A DNA stretch of 41,890 nt from a virus: the IMG/VR virus record IMGVR_UViG_3300037517_002214, positions 1-41,890 of that record. The stretch is one strand, 5' to 3'. Position numbers and translations under genes: made by a program. Below are positions 1-6,002 of this stretch, in pieces. The notes beneath the pieces are model-generated. The model ran no database searches. It was not told the origin of the DNA and saw only the letters and a program-made list of their open reading frames with translations. The stretch's first letter is position 1; each line of letters begins with the position of its first letter.

Positions 1-2144
1 GCGTGATTAGTGACAGACGCCAGCGTGTTGGCGTTTGTGGCGAAGACAAGAATGTTCGCGTTCTCTGGCGTTGTCGAATTGAACCCGGCAGATGCCGTTG
101 AGCCTGCGGCCCGGTAAGTGAATAAGTTGCTTGCAGACCGCGACAATCCGACGAAATTAGTCATCGACGCATTTGCGACACTGACGGAACTGTCGCCCGT
201 TGAATTGTGAATTCGCCAGTTTGCGTTGACGCTTCCCCTAAAGATGTTGGTTCCGCCAGCATTGTTGACGCTGCTGCCGATGTACGAATCTGACGTTTGC
301 GTCGTTACAGAATCCACCCATACGCTGATATGCTTGTCGTTCTGGCCGTCGGCGTTGTTGTTCCTGTTGCTATCCAGGTACTTGGTCGTCCCGTTGCCGA
401 CTAGGCCGGTCTTCCGATTGTAGTCGCCGCTGACGAAGTTGAAGTTTGTTGGTGCAGCACCCTTGAGAGGCACCAATGCGCCAGCGAGCGTGTCGGCGCC
501 AGCAAGCAGCACCACAGACTTCATCGCCGGCCAGATGCCATCAGCCACGCAACCGTCAACGAAGTTGCTTACGGCAGTGGCAACTGGTTGCGAAACCGTA
601 GACCCTGCGGCGTAGACGCGGTTTATCCAGTCTTGGGCATCGGCGTTGGAGACCTGCGGGGCGAGCGGCACTGCCCACTTGTTTGCCAAATACCGCTCCA
701 CATTCGCTCGCTGTGTCGCTGTCAGAGGTGACGCGAAAGCCAGCACCTCGTACATATCTCCGTTATAGAACACAAGCCCATCGCCGCCAGCATAGCCGCC
801 GATTGTGTGCGAGTCACCGCCATTGAATGTCACACCGCTTGTCGAATACATCTGCGCGCCGCGCCGCCTGTGTGTATACACCCCCGACTGCACTCTTTCT
901 GAAGTGATCTGCACGCCAGAGATGGCTGAATACAGTTGCACATTATTGAGCCGCGACTGCATGAACGTGCCGGGATAGCCGAAGCCGTCCGTGACATACT
1001 GGTAGTAATGCGTATTTGCTCGCGTTCCGTAGAGCGCATAGGCTTGGTCGCCAAGCGGGTTGAACGCAACAAACACTTCTCCATAGGACGACGGAAAGGC
1101 AGCGGACAGGTTGCCGAGCGTGAAGTATTGCGAACTTGATTGCGTGAGCCGCAGCGTGTTGCGTCCGTTTTGCGTTGTGGCGTTGCGTGTCGGCCTGCTC
1201 GCCGCCGTCGCCTGCACCGCGTGCCTGCCGTTTCCAGACTTATCCCCCCAATACCCCACCGGATCGTTGGTCGCCGTTGCCTGTGCGTGGACTCCGCTGA
1301 TCCCCCACTTCGCTGCGAGGTAGGCTTCGACGCGGGCGATGTTTGCTGTGGAAAGAGAAGCGTTGAAGAAGATCAGTTCTGCGATGCGCCCGTTCCACCC
1401 CCTGTCGTTACCATCGGCAACGGATCGGTTTCCAATTGCTAGTGTGCTTATGCCTGTGGACGATACAGAATCGCCGGTTCCAGTAAGGCCAGCACTAGAC
1501 GACGCGCCGGAAAGTCTTGGCGTGATCGCTGTGGACACATCAAGCCCGCCGCTCCAAGTGAACGACGATAGGCTCCATGCCCCAAGAGCCACCGACGAGT
1601 TCGCGGTGCGTTGCCCGGCGTTGCCGGTGGCGCCAGCGAACGGAGGGTTGTACCGAAGTGCGGCATTCGCGCCATCGAAAAATAGCGCTGAAGCCCCGCG
1701 TGTCATTGCTCTCCCAAGCGAACCGCCGCCAGCGGCATCGGCCCGCAACACCACAAATACAGTCGCCGCCGTGTAGCCGCTGGATATGGCGGCTTCCATC
1801 ACATCGTCTGCGCCGTCAAACGACACAACGCTCCTGCCGTTCAGGGCGTTGCTCACAAGGGTGGGTCGCGCCGTGCCGCTCGCCGTCGCATGGTTCCCCT
1901 GCCCGCTCTTGTCATTCCACTGGCTCACCAGCCCGCCCGACTGCGTGATGCTGGACGCATCGCTCGCATCCCACCACCCCACGCACCCACTGACCTCCGT
2001 AGGTGCCGACACCGCCGTCACCGGCCCAGCGTCGGTGGTGTAGAGCGACGAGCCGTCAGCCGCGTCCAGCCAGAGGGCGAGGCCAGAGATGGAGCGCGGC
2101 GTGAAGGTGCTGCCAGGACGCAGGGTGCGGGGGTTCATCGGCAT
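1..2144 (-). CDS. LamG/concanavalin-like tail protein, 3' end outside window
   Basis: Translating the minus strand from ATG at 2144 gives 714 uninterrupted codons down to base 1, so the gene is open at the left edge. Residues about 21-34 read GLALWLDAADGSSL. Three jellyroll-type modules follow: about 54-280 (starts GCVGWWDASD..SQWNDKSGQGNHA, ends RVEAYLAAKWG), about 285-493 (GYWGDKSGNGRHA to VERYLANKW) and about 500 to the edge. The W-DKSG-GNHA and YLA-KW signatures are typical of LamG/concanavalin A-like lectin modules in phage tail proteins and Planctomycetes surface proteins. GAGGAA lies about 10 nt before the ATG; a second ATG at 2138 is possible. It is the most promoter-distal gene visible in the late operon. 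Inferred role: carbohydrate-binding tail or receptor-binding protein. Confidence 0.85.
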   Translation of the reverse strand, partial: MPMNPRTLRPGSTFTPRSISGLALWLDAADGSSLYTTDAGPVTAVSAPTEVSGCVGWWDASDASSITQSGGLVSQWNDKSGQGNHATASGTARPTLVSNALNGRSVVSFDGADDVMEAAISSGYTAATVFVVLRADAAGGGSLGRAMTRGASALFFDGANAALRYNPPFAGATGNAGQRTANSSVALGAWSLSSFTWSGGLDVSTAITPRLSGASSSAGLTGTGDSVSSTGISTLAIGNRSVADGNDRGWNGRIAELIFFNASLSTANIARVEAYLAAKWGISGVHAQATATNDPVGYWGDKSGNGRHAVQATAASRPTRNATTQNGRNTLRLTQSSSQYFTLGNLSAAFPSSYGEVFVAFNPLGDQAYALYGTRANTHYYQYVTDGFGYPGTFMQSRLNNVQLYSAISGVQITSERVQSGVYTHRRRGAQMYSTSGVTFNGGDSHTIGGYAGGDGLVFYNGDMYEVLAFASPLTATQRANVERYLANKWAVPLAPQVSNADAQDWINRVYAAGSTVSQPVATAVSNFVDGCVADGIWPAMKSVVLLAGADTLAGALVPLKGAAPTNFNFVSGDYNRKTGLVGNGTTKYLDSNRNNNADGQNDKHISVWVDSVTTQTSDSYIGSSVNNAGGTNIFRGSVNANWRIHNSTGDSSVSVANASMTNFVGLSRSASNLFTYRAAGSTASAGFNSTTPENANILVFATNANTLASVTNH

Positions 2145-2150
2145 GCGGCG

Positions 2151-2462
2151 TCAGTTCCTCGTCTGTTCTTCGACCACCGACCGCACGACTTGATGCAGTT
2201 CGCGCTGCCCGTGCGCCAACTCTTGCAGGGTCACGGCCTGCTGGCGCTGCACCTGTCCGATTTCTTTGAGCGTCTCCGATGTCGTGTCCAGGAACTCGAC
2301 ATGGGACTTCACCATCGGCTCGACGACCGTCCCGTGCAGGGCGATCGCGGCCTCGCGTCCAAAGAACATCACGACCGCCAGAATCACGCACGGCACGCCG
2401 AACCTGTCGGCGATGCGGAGAAACGTGTCCAGGACGCTCTGCTTGATCTCCTCGGCCGTCAC
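2151..2462 (-). CDS. Small membrane protein with coiled coil
   Basis: 103 residues starting at GTG (2462). One hydrophobic segment at about 23-42 (VPCVILAVVMFFG) is followed by a heptad-like stretch rich in E, Q and L (about 55-95), suggesting one transmembrane helix plus a coiled coil. It sits 6 nt before the LamG gene and 13 nt after the preceding stop. Size and topology would fit a holin-like or spanin-like protein or a tail-associated membrane protein, but nothing in the sequence decides this. Confidence 0.7.
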   Translation of the reverse strand: MTAEEIKQSVLDTFLRIADRFGVPCVILAVVMFFGREAAIALHGTVVEPMVKSHVEFLDTTSETLKEIGQVQRQQAVTLQELAHGQRELHQVVRSVVEEQTRN

Positions 2463-2475
2463 GGTCGCCCCCTCG

Positions 2476-2829
2476 TCAGGTCTTGAGGAGGACGACGCAC
2501 GACACCGCCGTGCCGGCGGCTTGGCCGGCGACGAGTTTCAGCGCCCCCACGCCATAGGCGGCGTCGGGGAGGGCGTAGACGCGGGCCTCGGTGGCCGATT
2601 GGGCCAAGGTGATGTCGGCCGCACTGCCGCTGGCGTCATGGAGCCGGCCGAACGTGCCGTCCGTCGTGCCGCTGCACCAGAGCTGGATCGAGGTGAACGA
2701 GGTGCTGCTCGTCCCCAGCAGGACGCCGCCGCCTGCCACATCGTCCCAGCGAATCGTGGTGGCCGCCGCGGTCGCCGTGGACAGCGTGACGTTGAGAGCC
2801 TTGAACTTCCGCCGAATCTTCGGTTCCAT
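2476..2829 (-). CDS. Small predicted beta-rich structural protein
   Basis: 117 residues from ATG 2829. A strong ribosome site AGGAGGTG ends 6 nt upstream, which favours this ATG over the GTG at 2838 that lies inside it. The protein is rich in A, G, T, S and V with alternating hydrophobic residues, has one Cys near the middle and one near the C-terminus, and no known motif. Composition resembles the beta-rich accessory proteins at 10.5 and 17.8-18.8 kb, without clear alignment. Likely a tail or virion component, inferred from context only. Confidence 0.65.
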   Translation of the reverse strand: MEPKIRRKFKALNVTLSTATAAATTIRWDDVAGGGVLLGTSSTSFTSIQLWCSGTTDGTFGRLHDASGSAADITLAQSATEARVYALPDAAYGVGALKLVAGQAAGTAVSCVVLLKT

Positions 2830-2890
2830 CGCAGGCACCTCCTTGTGCGTTGCGGGCCTCTATGGGCCTCACGGGGCGTGCTACACGGGG

Positions 2891-3445
2891 CTATACCACC
2901 ATTGTAGCGGCCTGTAGCCGGCTCATTGCGGCATCGACGGCGGCCTGGAGGGCCAGAATGCCGCCGCCGTTTACGATCTCGTCATCGACGTATTCGTCGG
3001 GAATGCCGCGCTCGCTCTCGTGGCTCGCCGTCTCGCCGTCCAGGACGCCAAAGCCGGGACGCACCACCCGCCACACGACGCCGCCGCGGGCCTTGATGGC
3101 CGCCGCCTCGTTGGGGAAGCGGACGTCGGTGATGCAGAGGTCGCCTCCGGCGGCCTCTGCCCGCTGCATCGTCGCCATGACCCAGATTTCGGGATGGATC
3201 ATGTTTCGGCCCCAGTCGGTGCCGAGGGTCTGAAGGAGTCTCCGGGGCGAGCAACTGATCCACCCGAGTGCGTTCTCTTTGCGGCTCCTGTCCTGCAACT
3301 GCTCAACAGTCAGCCCGGTGATCGCCGACACGGCGTCATAGATCGGGTCGGCGAACGCCAGCGGCACGAACTGATGCTCCAGGCACAGCCGCGCCGCGAC
3401 CGTGTTTTTCCCCGCCCCGGCCGCCCCGCAGAGTCCAATGATCAC
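2891..3445 (-). CDS. Deoxynucleoside monophosphate kinase
   Basis: 184 residues. The N-terminus MIIGLCGAAGAGKNT is a P-loop (Walker A about 7-15), as in phage dNMP kinases (T4 gp1 family) and adenylate-kinase-like P-loop kinases. Central ITDVRFPNEAAAI matches the DVR-pN-E motif common in phage dNMP kinases. The reaction would be ATP-dependent phosphorylation of dNMP to dNDP in the infected cell. It overlaps the upstream deaminase by 4 nt (ATGA), so the two are translationally coupled and form a nucleotide-supply pair. The exact dNMP substrate cannot be read from sequence. Confidence 0.85.
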   Translation of the reverse strand: MIIGLCGAAGAGKNTVAARLCLEHQFVPLAFADPIYDAVSAITGLTVEQLQDRSRKENALGWISCSPRRLLQTLGTDWGRNMIHPEIWVMATMQRAEAAGGDLCITDVRFPNEAAAIKARGGVVWRVVRPGFGVLDGETASHESERGIPDEYVDDEIVNGGGILALQAAVDAAMSRLQAATMVV

Positions 3446-3945
3446 AGCGTCATCTCCTGGCCGTCGAACTTAATCGTCACCCCCAGCGGCTCCGCGAGCC
3501 ACCGCATACTGACGTTCGCCTCGCGGAGCATGGCCTCGGCCTTGACGATGCTCGACGTCCACCGCTCCGGCGTCGCGGCCCGCGGTTTGACATGGCCGAC
3601 GACCTCGGCGATCCCGGCCGCGATGATCGCCCTGGCACAGTCCATGCAGGCGAACCAGGGGCAGTAAAGCGTCGCCCCCAGCGTCGGCGTGCCGACCCGC
3701 GCGGCTTGGTAGATCGCCATCCGCTCCGCGTGTTCGATGTATTCGTATTTCGCCGGCCGCGCGAGCCGATCCGGCGCCGCCCACACGCCCGCCGGCACCT
3801 TGTTGACGCCGACGCAGACGTAGGCCGCGCCCCGCGGCACCAGGATCGCGCCGTTCTGGGTGTGCATATCGTGGCTCCCCGCAGCGGCCTCCTGGGCGGC
3901 GATGCGGAGCCAGTCGATCGGGGTGTTGTGGTGCAGGGTAGCCAT
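3442..3945 (-). CDS. dCMP/cytidine deaminase family protein
   Basis: 167 residues. Zinc site of the cytidine/deoxycytidylate deaminase superfamily: HAE at 72-74 (zinc His, catalytic Glu) and CMDC with zinc Cys 100 and 103 in the segment PWFACMDC, a variant of the usual PCxxC. Expected reaction: deamination of dCMP to dUMP for dTMP synthesis. The start at 3945 shares one base with the upstream stop (TAATG). The next gene is a dNMP kinase, which supports a role in deoxynucleotide supply. Substrate assignment is by family and context. Confidence 0.85.
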   Translation of the reverse strand: MATLHHNTPIDWLRIAAQEAAAGSHDMHTQNGAILVPRGAAYVCVGVNKVPAGVWAAPDRLARPAKYEYIEHAERMAIYQAARVGTPTLGATLYCPWFACMDCARAIIAAGIAEVVGHVKPRAATPERWTSSIVKAEAMLREANVSMRWLAEPLGVTIKFDGQEMTL

Positions 3946-5111
3946 TATTCCACCCCCGCAACGTGCATGGAAACTAGCCCACCCTCGGGGCGGTACAGAA
4001 ACGTCTCCATGCACTGCCTCGCGCCAATGAAGCCACCGGCCGAGTGCCAATCGTCCGGCGGGACGACCGTGGGGGCCGTTCTGACGATCACTCCATCAAG
4101 CGTGTCCAGCGGTTTGTTGTTCTCGGCGGCCTGGTGGTGGAGGTGGCCTGTGTGCCACTCCCGATAGACGCTTTCGCTCCAGGCCGCAGACTGCTCGAGC
4201 GCCATGATCTGGGGCAGCTTCCGCTTGGCTTTGTGGCCGTGGCAGAAGCCCAGCAAGTTCCGCCCGTATGGGGCGTACTGGCGGCCGGTGAACTGCGTTC
4301 TCACGTTGACGGACGAAACTCCGCGGTAGCGCTCTAGGAGTATTCGCTGAAACGCCCATGTCAGGACTTCGTCGTGGTTGCCGTTGACGGTGAAGACGTC
4401 CGTCGGGACGGTCGCCGCCGACCGCTCGACGATGCCAAGTAGAACGTCGGATGCGACGTTGATGACCTTCTGGATGCGTCCGTCCCGCTCGAGCGGCGTC
4501 CCGCTGGTTGTCGTGCCTGCGGGTGTGTCGAAGTGGAACAGGTCGCCAAGGAAGGCGATCGTGCGGAGGGCCGGCTGGTACTCGTCCCCGGCGTCAAACA
4601 GTCGGCTTGTTGCCGCCGTGACCCGCGATTCCGCGATGCCCAGGTCATAGTCGGCGCCGCCGGTAGTCTTGCCCCACGCATACGCTCCGAAGTGCGTGTC
4701 AGAGACGATGAGAACTTGCCAGAGGCCGTCCTTGCGGGGCTTTCTGCTTCGGGCGGCAGGCTTGTGCTGGCGCAGCTTCTTCCCGGCAGCCTTGATCATC
4801 CCCTCGACGCACTCAAGCACTCCAGGCCCGGCCTTGGGCTTGAGGCGAACGAAGACGCGGTGGAGTTCGATACTGCCGCCTTCGCCGTCCCCACACTCCC
4901 ACTTTGTGGCCTCGCTGGCCGCCACCTCGTAGCGGGCCATGTCGGCTTCGATATGCCGCAGGAGGTCTTCCACGGTCTTGATCCGCCGCGAGGTGCTCTT
5001 CGCCTCGAGCGTGTCGCCATCCTGGCGCTGCGTGACCTGTTCGGAGTCCGCGGCCGGCGTCTCCGCAGGCAGCGCCGAGATGATCGCCGCCTTCAGCCCC
5101 TTTGCAGCCAT
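3945..5111 (-). CDS. Calcineurin-like metallophosphoesterase
   Basis: 388 residues. The C-terminal two thirds carry the metallophosphoesterase signatures in order: D-x-H in VSDTHFG (D138, H140), GDLFH (D190), GNHD (245-247), H291 in FCHGHK and GHLHH (about 322-326). These residues hold a di-metal centre. The N-terminal about 125 residues are charged and possibly helical (RRIKTVEDLLRHIEADMARY) with a basic linker before the catalytic domain, which may bind DNA. Such phage proteins are often annotated as DNA repair exonuclease-like, but the substrate cannot be told. It overlaps the upstream ORF by 19 nt. Confidence 0.88.
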   Translation of the reverse strand: MAAKGLKAAIISALPAETPAADSEQVTQRQDGDTLEAKSTSRRIKTVEDLLRHIEADMARYEVAASEATKWECGDGEGGSIELHRVFVRLKPKAGPGVLECVEGMIKAAGKKLRQHKPAARSRKPRKDGLWQVLIVSDTHFGAYAWGKTTGGADYDLGIAESRVTAATSRLFDAGDEYQPALRTIAFLGDLFHFDTPAGTTTSGTPLERDGRIQKVINVASDVLLGIVERSAATVPTDVFTVNGNHDEVLTWAFQRILLERYRGVSSVNVRTQFTGRQYAPYGRNLLGFCHGHKAKRKLPQIMALEQSAAWSESVYREWHTGHLHHQAAENNKPLDTLDGVIVRTAPTVVPPDDWHSAGGFIGARQCMETFLYRPEGGLVSMHVAGVE

Positions 5112-5428
5112 GCTTCGACTCCTGGGAATCCGATCCGGCAGATGCCGCGCTCGTTGAGTTGCTTGGCGATCGCCTTGGCGAGCGTGCGGCGCGGGGTCTT
5201 GATGGCGCCGGCCCGAAACTGCCGCTTGATCTCGTCCAATTCCGCCCTGGCGTCGGGGGCGACGTTGTCGATCCAGTAGCCGATGCCGTGGTAGGTGTCG
5301 GGGAGCGTCGCGACGACGGCGTCAAGGAGACTCGTCGCGGAGGCTCCAGAGGACGCGGGAGATGTCTCTGGCGGCCTCGGTAACGTGCTCTTCGCTGGCC
5401 GTGGGGAACGAGACATGGATGCACTCAT
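5093..5428 (-). CDS. Small protein of unknown function, start uncertain
   Basis: 111 residues if initiated at ATG 5428 (107 from ATG 5416). The first about 35 residues lie over the 3' end of the HExxH gene and are low-complexity, whereas the rest (from LLDAVVATLPDTYHG) looks like a genuine globular protein with a basic helical stretch (TPRRTLAKAIAKQLNERG). There is no ATG, GTG or TTG in this frame after 5416 until well inside the conserved-looking part, so either the overlap is about 95-107 nt or a non-standard start is used. No family recognised. Confidence 0.55.
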   Translation of the reverse strand: MSASMSRSPRPAKSTLPRPPETSPASSGASATSLLDAVVATLPDTYHGIGYWIDNVAPDARAELDEIKRQFRAGAIKTPRRTLAKAIAKQLNERGICRIGFPGVEAWLQRG

Positions 5429-5606
5429 GCAGGATCGTCTCCAGGCGGGCGCGGCCCGTGAGCCGCTCGTCGATCAGAATCTTCCGCGGCATCTTCGGGT
5501 TCTTGGCATCAGGCAAGTACGCCCACCCGGCCGCCCGCCCCCGCAGCCGCGTGAAGCGGAGGAGCCATTTGACGCCGTGGATGGTGAAGTGGTGGTCGCC
5601 GGGCAT
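5322..5606 (-). CDS. Minimal HExxH zinc metallopeptidase-like protein
   Basis: 94 residues. ILHECIH places H60-E61-x-x-H64 in a helix, the zinc-binding and catalytic signature of gluzincin-type peptidases and SprT-like proteins. A Glu-rich helix (SEEHVTEAARDI, 72-83) follows and could give the third ligand. The preceding KILIDERLTGRARLETIL is the strand-helix usual before such a motif. At under 100 residues it is much smaller than known active families, so it may be a minimal peptidase or an inactive metal-binding protein. It sits among tail and metal-binding genes in the late operon. Confidence 0.65.
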   Translation of the reverse strand: MPGDHHFTIHGVKWLLRFTRLRGRAAGWAYLPDAKNPKMPRKILIDERLTGRARLETILHECIHVSFPTASEEHVTEAARDISRVLWSLRDESP

Positions 5607-5628
5607 AGGTAATATCGTGACAAGTAGG

Positions 5629-6000
5629 CTAGGGGTTGTCCACGGCCTTTTGGGCGGCCCGCTGGCAGGCTTTCCTAATCAGCCACTTCGCCCCAGTCTC
5701 GCTCCACGGCAGGATCGTCTCGCGCTTGGCCCTGCGCTGGGAATGCTCCGTTCGCATGGCCTTGAGGATTTCCGGCATCCCCGGCCCTTGGCACCACTCT
5801 GGCCCGTTGGCGTCCATCTTCTTAGCCATCGCGTTGCACGAGCAGCCGAGGTTGGAAACGATCCCGAACCAGTCCTTCAGCAGCGTTTTGAGTTCCGTCC
5901 CAGGCCCGGTTTCCGGCATGTGGGCCGCTGCCGGCGCGCCGGTATGGCAGTCGCGGTAGACGGCTTCACCGTTCTCGTAGGTTTTTTCGACGCAACTCAT
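5629..6000 (-). CDS. Small cysteine-motif protein
   Basis: 123 residues. A central block GTELKTLLKDWFGI...LGCSCNAMAKKMDANGPEWC holds C-x-C plus a distal Cys, a pattern I have seen repeatedly in small phage and Planctomycetes proteins near tail or glycosyltransferase genes (metal-binding or disulphide-bonded). The C-terminal part is basic and helical. Two bases separate it from the stop of the giant cysteine-rich gene upstream, so it belongs to the same late transcript. Function unknown. Confidence 0.7.
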   Translation of the reverse strand: MSCVEKTYENGEAVYRDCHTGAPAAAHMPETGPGTELKTLLKDWFGIVSNLGCSCNAMAKKMDANGPEWCQGPGMPEILKAMRTEHSQRRAKRETILPWSETGAKWLIRKACQRAAQKAVDNP

Positions 6001-6002
6001 GG

